Assembly (NCBI RefSeq): GCF_019880305.1
Contig: NZ_CP082301.1
Location: 3,100,001-3,164,000 of the forward strand
Length of the DNA: 64,000 nucleotides
DNA from: Streptomyces decoyicus
Lineage (GTDB): Bacteria > Actinomycetota > Actinomycetes > Streptomycetales > Streptomycetaceae
Direction of reading: 5' to 3'
In this document: in pieces, positions 51,378 through 62,839 of the stretch
Layout: each line of letters starts with the position of its first letter
How positions within the stretch are numbered: the stretch's first letter is position 1
Notes under the pieces: model-generated
The model's input: the letters and a program-made list of their open reading frames with translations, nothing else
Database searches by the model: none
Told to the model about the DNA's origin: nothing
Position numbers and translations under genes: made by a program

Positions 51378-51785
51378 TTATCCCGGTGTGCAGATCTTGG
51401 TCATTGCACTGGTCCCGTCGACGATCGGCTGGATGTCGGGGGCCTTGTTGTTGTCGAGGTCCTTGCGGGCGGCCTTGATGCCGTTGTTCGTCTTGTCGAT
51501 GGCCTTGGACAGCTCGGGGTCGTGCGCGTCCTTGCTGAGCTTCTTCAGGTTGCTGTCGATGTTGTCGAGGGCCTGCTCGGCCTTCTGCGGATCGGTGAGG
51601 GAGTTGTCCGCGGCCTGCTGGAGCTTGTCGACGGCGTTGACGACGGAGGTGGCGGTCTTGGCGCAGTCCATGGCCTTCTCGACCGCTCCGCAGGCGGAGA
51701 GCAGCGGTATCGCGAGGGTGGCGGCGGCTAATGCGGCGAGTGCGGTGGTGGCGGGGCGACGGTGCCGGCGCGTACGCGGGGCCAT
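51378..51785 (-). CDS. Small putative lipoprotein
   Basis: The 135-residue protein has a basic start (MAPRTRRHRRP), a hydrophobic segment and the lipobox LLSAC with Cys32. The mature part is helical with regularly spaced hydrophobic residues (VVNAVDKLQQAADNSL; LDNIDSNLKKLSKD) and ends in a disulphide-capable Cys. No family is recognised. It ends 10 bp before the rdgB start, so it may be co-transcribed with rdgB. Confidence 0.75.
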   Translation of the reverse strand: MAPRTRRHRRPATTALAALAAATLAIPLLSACGAVEKAMDCAKTATSVVNAVDKLQQAADNSLTDPQKAEQALDNIDSNLKKLSKDAHDPELSKAIDKTNNGIKAARKDLDNNKAPDIQPIVDGTSAMTKICTPG

Positions 51786-52112
51786 GGTGCGGTTCCTTCC
51801 CTTGGGTCATGCTCGGGCAAAGGAAGAAACGCCGGGCGGGGGTGTTTTGGTTGCCCCGATGCCACGACAGGGTCGAGGACCGGACAGCAGGGCTGGACGG
51901 CGGGACCGGAGACCGGACGGCAGCGGTGCGGGACAGGAGCCGGTTCGCTGGGGCCGCGCAGGACCAGCCGGGCGCCGCGAAACGAATCGGCGGCCAGCTG
52001 AGGCCTGCGGTCGGACAGGACCCGCGGTCGGATGAGGCCGGCCGTCAAGCAGGACCCGCGGTCAGATGAGGCAGGCGGGCAGACAAGGCCCGCAGTCGGA
52101 CAGGCCCCGCCG
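51786..52112. repeat. Gene-free spacer with imperfect repeats
   Basis: From 52010 to 52125 there are about five degenerate copies of a unit like GACCCGCGGTCGGATGAGGC. The remainder shows no gene or site. Confidence 0.65.
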
Positions 52113-52256
52113 TCAGACGAGCCCGGTCTGGGTGAGCAGCATGGCGAGGACGACGACGAGGGTCCAGCCGAGGACGTGCTCGAGGAGTCGGGAGTCGTCC
52201 TGGGGCCCGCCGGTGCGGGCGCGGGCGCGGGGCGCGGTCACGGCAGTCGTGGGCAT
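52113..52256 (-). CDS. Small single-span membrane protein
   Basis: The 47-residue protein has a short hydrophilic head (RARARTGGPQDDSRLLEHVLG) and one C-terminal span (WTLVVVLAMLLTQTGLV). The ATG at 52256 has GGAG 2 nt upstream. No function is known. Codon use fits a real gene, but the short length leaves some doubt. Confidence 0.6.
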   Translation of the reverse strand: MPTTAVTAPRARARTGGPQDDSRLLEHVLGWTLVVVLAMLLTQTGLV

Positions 52257-52393
52257 GGCTCCACCATGCGACGGGGCCGGGAGGCTTTTCCAGAGATGGA
52301 TGTCCCATGAGAAAAGGGTCACAGGGGGAGGTTTCCGGGGCCCACCGGGCCCTCCGGGTCCTCCGGGCCCTCCCCCTGTGTCCTGGGGTGGCT

Positions 52394-53125
<732 letters not shown>

Positions 53126-53223
53126 GGCGTAGACCCTATCGGGAACGACGAGGGCCCCACTCCGGGGCGGTGGATCGTCCGGGGCGGGGCCTTCGGGAGC
53201 GGCCGGGAGGCCGGCTCGTCAGC

Positions 53224-53457
53224 TCACATCATGTCTTCGATCTCGGCGGCGATGGGGTCCGCGTCGGTGCCGATGACAACCTGGATCGCGGTGCCCATCT
53301 TGACGACGCCGTGGGCGCCGGCGGCCTTGAGGGCGGCCTCGTCGACGAGAGAGGAGTCGACGACCTCGGTGCGGAGGCGGGTGATGCAGCCCTCGACCTC
53401 TTCGATGTTGTCGAGTCCGCCGAGCCCGGCGACGATCTTCTCAGCCTTGCTGGCCAT
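53224..53457 (-). CDS. nagF: PTS N-acetylglucosamine-specific EIIB component
   Basis: The 77-residue single EIIB domain has the phosphorylated Cys in NIEEVEGCITRLRTEV, and TAIQVVIGTDADPIA after. In Streptomyces NagF supplies EIIB for the EIIC permeases NagE1 and NagE2 in GlcNAc uptake. AGGAG precedes the ATG at 53457. It is divergent from nagE1, and the dre-like site in between may act on both. Confidence 0.92.
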   Translation of the reverse strand: MASKAEKIVAGLGGLDNIEEVEGCITRLRTEVVDSSLVDEAALKAAGAHGVVKMGTAIQVVIGTDADPIAAEIEDMM

Positions 53458-53606
53458 GTCCACTCCTGCTTGTCTCGGCCGCCGGCGGTCCCGCCGTGCG
53501 GTTTTCACACCGTAACGCACGTTCAGCCCAACTATGTGGGCGTTTGTCCGCTGTCTGACGAAGGATGGCGATCATCGGAGTGCGCACCGGGACGGCGTGC
53601 ACCACG

Positions 53607-53622
53607 AGTGGTCTACACCACC
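53607..53622. promoter_or_regulatory. DasR-type operator (dre) in the nagF-nagE1 region
   Basis: AGTGGTCTACACCACC matches the dre consensus ACTGGTCTAGACCAGT at 12 of 16 positions, 57 bp before nagE1 and 150 bp before nagF. DasR is the known GlcNAc-phosphate-responsive repressor of these genes. Confidence 0.85.
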
Positions 53623-53678
53623 AGTATGCGGCAAGCACGAGGTCGGTTGCCGACGGGCCGACTGCCGGGAGGACACCG

Positions 53679-54992
53679 ATGAGTTCGAACGCAGCGGCGG
53701 CGGCACCGTGGAAGAGCTGGGCGTCGAATCTCTTCCAGGGCTTGCAGAAGATGGGGCGCAGTCTTCAGCTGCCGATTGCCGTACTGCCCGCTGCGGGGAT
53801 TCTCAACCGTCTTGGCCAGCCGGATGTGTTCGGCGCGGACGGGCTGGGCTGGGACGCCGTCGGCAAGGTCTTCGCGGCCGCGGGCGGTGCGCTGCTGGAT
53901 TCGGGGCTCGGGCTGCCGCTGCTGTTCTGCATCGGTGTGTCGATCGGCATGGCCAAGAAGGCGGACGGGTCGACGGCGCTGGCCGGGGTGACCGGATTCC
54001 TCGTCTACTTCTCGGTGCTGCACGCGTTCCCGTCCGGCTGCGCCTCGGGCCAGACGTACACGCAGGCGGGCCTGTGGAGCGGGGTGTGCGTGGACAGGAC
54101 GCAGACGGTCACGCAGGCCGCCTTCCAGAACCCGGGGGTGTTCGGCGGCATCGTCATGGGGTTCCTGACGGCCTGGCTCTGGCAGCGCTTTCACCGGGTG
54201 AAGCTGGTGGACTGGCTGGGGTTCTTCAACGGCCGCCGGCTGGTTCCGATCATCATGGCCTTCGTGGGCCTGGTGTTCGCGGTGCTGTGCCTGTTCGTCT
54301 GGCAGCCGGTCGGTGACGGGCTGACGAGCTTCAGCGAGTGGCTGTCGGGGCTGGGCGCGGGGGGTTCGGGAATCTTCGGTGTCGCCAACCGTGCGCTGCT
54401 GGTGATCGGCCTGCATCAGTTCCTGAACACCTTCGTCTGGTTCCAGTTCGGCAGTTTCACCAAACCGGACGGCACGGTCGTCCACGGTGACATCAACCGG
54501 TTCCTGGCGGGCGACCCGGATGCGGGGCAGTTCACCACCGGCTTCTTCCCGATCATGATGTTCGCGCTGCCGGCCGCGGCGCTGGCGATCGTGCACTGCG
54601 CCAAGCCGCACCGCCGCAAGGAGATCGCGGGCATGATGCTGTCGGTCGGCCTGACGTCGTTCGTGACGGGTGTGACCGAGCCGATCGAGTATTCGTTCAT
54701 GTTCGTGGCGCCGGCGCTGTACGCGATCCATGCCGTGCTGACGGGTGTGTCGATGGCGGTGAGCTGGGCGCTGGGGGTGCACGACAGCTTCAGCTTCTCG
54801 GCGGGTCTGATCGACTACGTCATCAACTGGGGACTGGCGACCAAGCCCTGGCTGATCATTCCCATCGGTTTGTGTTTCGCGGTGGTCTACTACGCCCTCT
54901 TCCGTTTCGTCATCACGAAATTCAAGCTGGCGACGCCCGGCCGCGAGCCGGATGAAGTGGGGGACGCGATGGAGCAGGAGAACGTGAAATAG
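53679..54992 (+). CDS. nagE1: PTS N-acetylglucosamine EIIC permease
   Basis: The 437-residue, ten-span permease has the glucose-family EIIC layout: LQLPIAVLPAAGILNRLGQPD, GVSIGMAKKADGSTALAGV, FFNGRRLVPI, SGIFGVANRALLVIGLHQFLN and the active-site GVTEPIEYSFMFVAP. It lacks a fused EIIB, in agreement with separate NagF. GGGAGGAC precedes the ATG at 53679. A dre-like site is upstream. Confidence 0.92.
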   Translation: MSSNAAAAAPWKSWASNLFQGLQKMGRSLQLPIAVLPAAGILNRLGQPDVFGADGLGWDAVGKVFAAAGGALLDSGLGLPLLFCIGVSIGMAKKADGSTALAGVTGFLVYFSVLHAFPSGCASGQTYTQAGLWSGVCVDRTQTVTQAAFQNPGVFGGIVMGFLTAWLWQRFHRVKLVDWLGFFNGRRLVPIIMAFVGLVFAVLCLFVWQPVGDGLTSFSEWLSGLGAGGSGIFGVANRALLVIGLHQFLNTFVWFQFGSFTKPDGTVVHGDINRFLAGDPDAGQFTTGFFPIMMFALPAAALAIVHCAKPHRRKEIAGMMLSVGLTSFVTGVTEPIEYSFMFVAPALYAIHAVLTGVSMAVSWALGVHDSFSFSAGLIDYVINWGLATKPWLIIPIGLCFAVVYYALFRFVITKFKLATPGREPDEVGDAMEQENVK

Positions 54993-55069
54993 GGCGGCGC
55001 ACCATCCGCGGGAATTCCCCGCCGGGGCAGCCGTACCGGCCCCCACCTCAGCCTTTGTTGGCGCATCTG

Positions 55070-55101
55070 CCGGCCCCTGGGTCCCGTGACCCAGGGGCCG
55101 G
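55070..55101 (+). terminator. Terminator of nagE1
   Basis: CCGGCCCCTGGGTC and GACCCAGGGGCCGG make a perfect 14-bp stem with a 4-nt loop. Confidence 0.88.
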
Positions 55102-55107
55102 TCGCCA

Positions 55108-55123
55108 TGTGGTCCACACCACT
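55108..55123. promoter_or_regulatory. DasR-type operator, distal site upstream of nagE2
   Basis: TGTGGTCCACACCACT keeps the GGTC...ACCA arms of the dre consensus. It lies 135 bp before nagE2, directly after the nagE1 terminator. Confidence 0.6.
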
Positions 55124-55163
55124 TGGAAGAATGGATTCCTTTATGTCGGGGCTACGTGCTAAG

Positions 55164-55207
55164 AATGGTCTAAACCACCAGTGGTGTAGACCAAGGTGTA
55201 GACCAAA
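55164..55207. promoter_or_regulatory. Cluster of three overlapping dre-like sites before nagE2
   Basis: AATGGTCTAAACCACC (55164-55179), AGTGGTGTAGACCAAG (55180-55195) and CAAGGTGTAGACCAAA (55192-55207) sit side by side about 50-95 bp before the nagE2 ATG. Each keeps the core of the DasR consensus; the middle one matches 12 of 16 positions. Confidence 0.8.
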
Positions 55208-55257
55208 CGAGCGGGCCGTCCCCCCTTGCGAGTGCCCGCCTCACCAGGAGGAATCCG

Positions 55258-56529
<1,272 letters not shown>

Positions 56530-56540
56530 GCCGTACGGAA

Positions 56541-56584
56541 CGGCGAAGGGCCCCGGAGCCGACAGACTCCGGGGCCCTTCGCCG
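56541..56584. terminator. Bidirectional terminator between nagE2 and the metallo-hydrolase
   Basis: CGGCGAAGGGCCCCGGAG and CTCCGGGGCCCTTCGCCG form a perfect 18-bp stem with an 8-nt loop between convergent genes. Confidence 0.9.
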
Positions 56585-56604
56585 TGCCGCGGGGCTCCGC
56601 CCGC

Positions 56605-57357
56605 TCAGATCTCGTAGACCGCGCCCGCCTTGGCCACCTCGACCGGCCGGTCATAGACCTTCTGGACGTCACGGACGCTGATGTCCGGGTCGGTCCACGG
56701 CGGGATGTGGGTCAGCACCAGCCGCCCCGCACCGGCCCGCTGGGCGATCTCGCCGGCCTCCCGGCCGTTGAGGTGAAGGTCCGGGATGTCTTCCTTGCCG
56801 TAGGTGAAGGACGCCTCGCACAGGAAGAAGTCGGCGCCCGCGGCGAGGCTCTCCAGCGCGTCGCACGGGCCGGTGTCCCCGGAGTACGTCAGGGACCGGC
56901 CGCCGTGCTCGATGCGGAAGGCGAAGGACTCCACCGGGTGGCTGACCCGCTCCGTGCGGATCGTGAACGGCCCGATGGTGAAGGTGCCCGGCGTCAGGGT
57001 GCGGAACCCGAAGACCTCGCTCATCGCGCCGTCGTACGGCAGATCGGCGTGCGCGACGGTCAGCCGGCGCTCGGTGCCGGCCGGCCCGTAGACCGGCATC
57101 GGCGCGCAACGGCCGCCGTCCGGGCGGTAATAGCGCACCACGAAATAGCCGCACAGGTCGATGCAGTGATCGGCATGCAGATGCGACAGGAGTACGGCAT
57201 CCAGGTCATAGAGGCCGATGTGGCGCTGGAGCTCGCCCAGGGCGCCGTTGCCCATGTCGAGGAGCAGCCTGAAGCCGTCGGCCTCCAGGAGGTAGCTCGA
57301 GCAGGCCGATTCCATGGAAGGGAACGACCCCGAGCATCCGACGACAGTGAGCTTCAT
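56605..57357 (-). CDS. MBL-fold metallo-hydrolase (Rv1339-like)
   Basis: The 250-residue enzyme has the metal motif LLSHLHADHCIDL, a second-site His in RVSHPVESFAF, Asp in TYSGDTGPCDAL and His in VLTHIPPWTDP. It begins MKLTVVGCSGSFPSMESACSSYL. Its place near rph and cysM matches Rv1339 of M. tuberculosis, an unusual class II cAMP phosphodiesterase, so cAMP hydrolysis is a good guess. The ATG at 57357 has GGAGG about 12 nt upstream; the frame is open far beyond but without conserved sequence. Confidence 0.88.
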   Translation of the reverse strand: MKLTVVGCSGSFPSMESACSSYLLEADGFRLLLDMGNGALGELQRHIGLYDLDAVLLSHLHADHCIDLCGYFVVRYYRPDGGRCAPMPVYGPAGTERRLTVAHADLPYDGAMSEVFGFRTLTPGTFTIGPFTIRTERVSHPVESFAFRIEHGGRSLTYSGDTGPCDALESLAAGADFFLCEASFTYGKEDIPDLHLNGREAGEIAQRAGAGRLVLTHIPPWTDPDISVRDVQKVYDRPVEVAKAGAVYEI

Positions 57358-57795
57358 AGCGGGCGTGAACCTCCGTGGGCGGGGGCGGCGGTGTAGGGGT
57401 CTCCCCTGCTGGCATCCCGTCGAGAGCTCGGGGAAGGGTCCATGCGGGGTTTCCCGGCGGGGCCTTGCCGGGTGGTGCCGGGTCCTGGGCGGTCGGTGCG
57501 GTGCCCACGAGCGTAAGGCGCAAAAGGTCCTGTGGCTCCTCCAGCGGGGCGAGCTGTGGGCGGAATCACCAGTCTGGGCTGTCGCCCCGTACGCCCGTAC
57601 GTAGTCGCCGGTCCCGCCGGGCATTCCGCCGGGCCCTCGTCAGGAGAGCGGATCGTCACGGCCGGAAGGTGGTGCGGGGGTGCCCCGCCGTTCGCGGGTG
57701 CACCCCCGGGAAAGAGTCCCGCCGCCGCGGTACGCCCCCACGACGGCGAGGGCCCGGCGGTACACGTGCCGGGCACGGCGGGCAGGTGCGGCCCC
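57358..57795. other. Gene-free region between the metallo-hydrolase and cysM
   Basis: This 438-bp stretch contains no credible gene. In mycobacteria the rhomboid and murI genes occupy this place. No remnant of either can be read in any frame. Confidence 0.55.
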
Positions 57796-59026
<1,231 letters not shown>

Positions 59027-59167
59027 GAGAGTGCTCCTGTCGGAGTGCGGTGGCGGGGGCTGTGCGTCCCGTGTGCACGGCGCTACGGCGTGCCGGGAGG
59101 GCGTCGGGTGACGCCGGAAGTACGGGGCTGGGGCGGCGCGCGCGCCGCGCGGCCGGTACGGGCCCGG

Positions 59168-59305
59168 TCAGGCGGCGGCGCAGCGCGGACAGATGGCGCT
59201 GGAAAGGCGGCACAGATCCACGTGCAGCCGTGCGGCTCCGCAGCCGAACGCGCCCAGTAGTGCGGATGCCGAGCGACGCGTGGCGAGCGGAGCGAGCAGC
59301 AGCAT
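59168..59305 (-). CDS. Putative cysteine-type leader peptide upstream of cysO-cysM
   Basis: This short gene of about 45 codons ends with RLHVDLCRLSSAICPRCAAA, the motif RLHVDLxRxxSA and a late cluster of Cys codons typical of the putative leader peptides before sulfur and cysteine genes in Streptomyces. Four of its Cys fall in the last 30 codons. The ATG at 59305 has AGAGG upstream; another at 59341 would add 12 residues. Ribosome stalling at Cys codons could control cysO-cysM downstream (inferred). Confidence 0.65.
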   Translation of the reverse strand: MLLLAPLATRRSASALLGAFGCGAARLHVDLCRLSSAICPRCAAA

Positions 59306-59425
59306 GCCCGGCCTCTTCTCGCTCACGTCGTGGTCAACCATGCGGTCATCGTATCGATTCCCGGTCCGGGTATTGGAACCTCGTCCCATGATGTGGACGA
59401 TTGGTGTACGCCAGGTGGGACGCGC

Positions 59426-59851
59426 TCAGGAGTACGCCGCCACGACCTCGACCTCTTCCTCGGTGACCTCGCCGTTCACGATCCGGTACGAGCGGAACTG
59501 GAAGGGCCCGGCGTCGTCGGTGTCGGCGGTGGAGACCAGGACATAGTGGGCGCCGGGCTCGTTCGCGTAGGAGATGTCGGTGCGCGAGGGGTAGGCCTCG
59601 GTGGCGGTGTGCGAGTGATAGATGATCACCGGCTCCTCGTCCCGGTCGTCCATCTCGCGGTAGAGCTTGAGCAGGTCCGCGGAGTCGAATTCGTAGAACG
59701 TGGGCGAACGGGCGGCGTTCAGCATCGGGATGAACCGCTCGGGGCGGTCACTGCCCGCCGGGCCCGCGACCACGCCGCAGGCCTCGTCGGGGTGGTCCTG
59801 GCGGGAGTGCTCGACGATCTGGTCGAAGAGCGCCTTGGTGAGGGTCAGCAT
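59426..59851 (-). CDS. mec: JAMM/MPN+ metalloprotease Mec
   Basis: The 141-residue zinc peptidase has the JAMM motif IIYHSHTATEAYPSRTD (HxH with the distant Asp) and the upstream Glu in HPDEACGVVAG. Mec hydrolyses CysO-cysteine and can process the CysO C-terminus. It lies upstream of the leader peptide and cysO. The ATG at 59851 starts the conserved MLTLTKALFDQI. Confidence 0.92.
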   Translation of the reverse strand: MLTLTKALFDQIVEHSRQDHPDEACGVVAGPAGSDRPERFIPMLNAARSPTFYEFDSADLLKLYREMDDRDEEPVIIYHSHTATEAYPSRTDISYANEPGAHYVLVSTADTDDAGPFQFRSYRIVNGEVTEEEVEVVAAYS

Positions 59852-59868
59852 GGCGCCAAGAATAGACA

Positions 59869-59909
59869 GCGGGCCCGCACGTACCGAAGAGTGGTACGCA
59901 CGGGCCCGC
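59869..59909 (-). terminator. Terminator of the amino acid permease gene
   Basis: GCGGGCCCG...CGTACC pairs with GGTACG...CGGGCCCGC, a stem of 15 pairs with an internal CA/CA bulge and a short loop, between the permease stop and mec. Confidence 0.75.
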
Positions 59910-59955
59910 ATGCTGGACTGTCGGGGGGATTTACCCTCTTCCGTCCGTTACTGCC

Positions 59956-61422
59956 TCAGCTCTTGGTGTCCTTGGTGGGGGCATCCTTCGGTGCCTCGCC
60001 GACCGTCAGGCCGTTCGCCGCGTCCCGCCGCTTGATGCAGAGGTAGCCCACGCCGAGGATGAGCGCCCACACGGGAGCCGCGTAGAGCGAGATCCTGGCG
60101 TCCGGGTCGACGCCCATCATCACGATCACCATGGCGATGAAGGCCAGCGCGAAGATCGAGGTGTAGGGGCTGCCGGGCGCCTTGAAGTCGGACTGCGGCA
60201 GCTCGCCGCGGTTCGCCTTGGCGCGGTAGCGCAGCTGCGAGGCCAGGATGACGATCCACGCCCACATACCGGAGATGGTGGCGAAGGAGACGACGTAGTT
60301 GAACGCCTCACCGGGCCACTGGTAGTTGATGTAGACGCCGAACAGCATCATCGCGACCGAGACGCCGGTACCCCAGGTGGGCAGGCCGTTCTTGCTGAGC
60401 TTGGTGAAGAACTTCGGGCCCTGGCCGTTGAGCGCGAGGTCGCGCAGCATCCGGCCGGTGGAGTACATGCCGGAGTTCGCGGAGGAGAGTGCGGCGGTCA
60501 GCACCACGAAGTTGACGATGCCGGCACCGGCCGGCAGGCCGATCTGCTGGAAGGCGGCGACGAAGGGGCTGACGCCCGGCTCGAAGACCGTCCAGCTGAC
60601 GACGGACAGGATGATGATCAGCGCACCGATGTAGAAGAGGCCGATCCGCCACGGCACGGTGTTGATCGCCTTGGGCAGGACCTTCTTGGGGTTGGTCGCC
60701 TCGCCCGCGGTCACGCCGACGAGCTCGACGGCGAGGAAGGCGAACATCACGATCTGCAGCGTCATCAGCGTGCCGCCGATGCCCTTGGGGAAGAAGCCGC
60801 CGTGGGACCACAGGTTGGTGAAGGAGGCGGTGTCACCGGCGTCGGAGAAGCCGAGGGTGATGACGCCGAGGCCGATCAGGATCATGCCGATGATCGCGGT
60901 GACCTTGACCATCGAGAACCAGAATTCCAGCTCACCGAAGATCTTCACGGAGATCAGGTTGATACCGAAGAGCGCGCACGTGAAGACGAGCGCCGCAGCC
61001 CATTGCGGTATGTCCTTGTTCCAGTACTGCACGTAGGTGGCCGCGGCGGTCACTTCCGTGATGCCGGTGACGACCCAGAACAGCCAGTACGTCCAGCCGG
61101 TCACGAAGCCGATGAAGGGGCCGAGGAACTCGCGGCCGTACTCCGAGAAGGATCCGGAGACGGGGCGGTACATGAGCAGCTCGCCCAGGGCCCGCATGAT
61201 GAAGAAGATGACCAGACCGACGATGGCGTAGGCGAGGATGATGCTCGGCCCGGCCATGGAGATCGCCTTGCCGGCTCCGAGGAAGAGGCCGGTACCAATG
61301 GCGCCGCCGATGGCGATCATCTGGATCTGACGGTTTCCCAGACCCCGCTGATAGCCCTCTTCGGGGGCCTCGCCAGGTGCCTCATTGCCGTCGTGTTGCT
61401 TGTCGACCTGCATAGAGGTCAT
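59956..61422 (-). CDS. APC-family amino acid permease
   Basis: The 488-residue permease has 12 spans and AAT-type signatures: GLGNRQIQMIAIGGAIGTGLFLG in span 1, LGELLMYRPVSGSFSEYG, the loop AFLAVELVGVTAGEATNPKK and SSANSGMYSTGRMLRDLA. Such transporters take up amino acids with protons; the LysP/AnsP/ProY-type loop gives no certain substrate. The ATG at 61422 is preferred because AAAGG precedes it; an upstream ATG at 61443 adds seven residues. Confidence 0.9.
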   Translation of the reverse strand: MTSMQVDKQHDGNEAPGEAPEEGYQRGLGNRQIQMIAIGGAIGTGLFLGAGKAISMAGPSIILAYAIVGLVIFFIMRALGELLMYRPVSGSFSEYGREFLGPFIGFVTGWTYWLFWVVTGITEVTAAATYVQYWNKDIPQWAAALVFTCALFGINLISVKIFGELEFWFSMVKVTAIIGMILIGLGVITLGFSDAGDTASFTNLWSHGGFFPKGIGGTLMTLQIVMFAFLAVELVGVTAGEATNPKKVLPKAINTVPWRIGLFYIGALIIILSVVSWTVFEPGVSPFVAAFQQIGLPAGAGIVNFVVLTAALSSANSGMYSTGRMLRDLALNGQGPKFFTKLSKNGLPTWGTGVSVAMMLFGVYINYQWPGEAFNYVVSFATISGMWAWIVILASQLRYRAKANRGELPQSDFKAPGSPYTSIFALAFIAMVIVMMGVDPDARISLYAAPVWALILGVGYLCIKRRDAANGLTVGEAPKDAPTKDTKS

Positions 61423-61743
61423 GTGTGGTGCGCCTTTCTCCATACCGACCCGGTCTGTCCGGATCGGGTCCCGATCCCCCCGGATGGAGTTCCTGCACGC
61501 CGACGGTCGGCCGGCACAGCGCTCCCGCGGCGACAGGGGTGGCGTCGCTCACGGCAGGTCGTGAACATGTATCACGGCGATTCGCGGACCGCCTAGGGAT
61601 GGCGTGAATCAAACCATGAGAGAAAGGGGACAAGGTCCCTTAAGTGCCGCAATTCACATGGGGGCAGTGATGCGATCGTTATCCGGATTTGAGCATCCGC
61701 TGAGCGAACACTGCGCCAACAGAGCGGGTAGTACGCCCGGATT
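61423..61743. other. Intergenic region upstream of the permease
   Basis: This spacer of about 320 bp holds the permease promoter and the downstream end of the DUF2017 gene. Its centre (61560-61720) is distinctly AT-rich. No hairpin or known motif is seen. Confidence 0.5.
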
Positions 61744-62337
61744 TCAGCCCATCAAGGACTCGACGAGAGTCTCCTGGAGCCCGCCGAGCCAGAGGTAAGC
61801 CATCACCATCGGCTTGCGCGGGTCGCTGTCCGGCAGCCGCAGCAGCTCGCCGCCGTCCTCTTCATCGGTCACTTCAAGCCGTGTTCCGATGGCCAGCCTG
61901 AGGTCATTGAGGGCCCCCAGCCACTGCCGGCACTCACCCGGGTCGAGGCGGAGCGTCGCGCGGTCACCGGCGGGCGCCAGCGTGTCCAGCGCGCGGATCA
62001 GCGCCAGGGCGTCCTCGCGCTTGCGGGAGCGCAGGTCGTTCTCGGTGTAGCGGCGGAACTCGGCGGAGGCGGCGCGCACGTCGTCGTCGGGGACGAGGTC
62101 GGGCCCGCCGTAGGCGTCGGGGAAGAGCCGGGCCAGGACCGGGTCGGCGGGCGGTTCGCTGGGGCCGTCGTTGAAGATCGACGCCAGCAGGTCGTCGCTC
62201 TCGCTCTCCCCGGCCTCCTCGCCCGGACCGAGCAGCTCTATCAGCTGGACGGCGAGGCTGCGCAGGATGGAGATCTCGACCTCGTCGAGGGGTACGGCGG
62301 CGCCGCCGCCGGGCAGCGGCTCGAAGTGCCCGGTCAT
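61744..62337 (-). CDS. DUF2017 protein, ClpS partner gene
   Basis: The 197-residue cytoplasmic protein starts [28 protein letters not shown] and ends [28 protein letters not shown], typical of DUF2017. This family is encoded directly after clpS in actinobacteria and may take part in N-end-rule proteolysis; its role is not known. Its start overlaps the clpS stop (ATGA). Confidence 0.88.
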   Translation of the reverse strand: MTGHFEPLPGGGAAVPLDEVEISILRSLAVQLIELLGPGEEAGESESDDLLASIFNDGPSEPPADPVLARLFPDAYGGPDLVPDDDVRAASAEFRRYTENDLRSRKREDALALIRALDTLAPAGDRATLRLDPGECRQWLGALNDLRLAIGTRLEVTDEEDGGELLRLPDSDPRKPMVMAYLWLGGLQETLVESLMG

Positions 62338-62696
62338 TTGCGGTCCTGCTGGAGGGTCGCCCACAGGCCGTAGCCGTGCATCGCCTGCACGTCGCGTTCC
62401 ATTTCCTCGCGGCTGCCGCTGGAGACCACCGCGCGTCCCTTGTGATGGACGTCGAGCATCAACTGGTGCGCCTTGTCCTTGGAGTAGCCGAAGTACGACT
62501 GGAAGACGTACGAGACATAGCTCATGAGGTTGACCGGGTCGTTGTGGACGATCGTGACCCACGGGAGGTCGGGTTCGGGGACCTCGAAGGGAGCCTCGCT
62601 CGACTCGGGACGCTCGACCTCGACCGGGACACTGAGGGTGCAGCGATGCGGCCGGAGCGTAATCGTGGGGGACGGGTGGGCGCTCACAGGCCCCAT
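62334..62696 (-). CDS. clpS: ATP-dependent Clp protease adaptor ClpS
   Basis: The 120-residue adaptor has the core [21 protein letters not shown] and [19 protein letters not shown], which hold the N-degron pocket and the ClpC/ClpA interface. It delivers substrates with destabilising N-termini. The N-terminal 40 residues are Pro-rich and flexible. The start could be the ATG at 62696 or the GTG at 62687. Confidence 0.93.
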   Translation of the reverse strand: MGPVSAHPSPTITLRPHRCTLSVPVEVERPESSEAPFEVPEPDLPWVTIVHNDPVNLMSYVSYVFQSYFGYSKDKAHQLMLDVHHKGRAVVSSGSREEMERDVQAMHGYGLWATLQQDRK

Positions 62697-62839
62697 GCTG
62701 CCACCCGGGGGCGGGCGACGCACAAATGCCCCTCGCGCGGGCCGCGTCGGCCAGCTGCGTACCGAGGCCGGGAGCGGCCTTTTGTCCGCCCCGGAGCACT
62801 ATCGTCAGAGTGACGAGTATCGGGGGTAGCATTTCCTCC

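Noticed and set aside
52307..52393. Collagen-like Gly-Pro-Pro repeat on the plus strand
   Set aside because: It consists of CCGGGCCCT-type repeats at the 3' end of rph; there is no ribosome site, and the frame runs antisense into rph.
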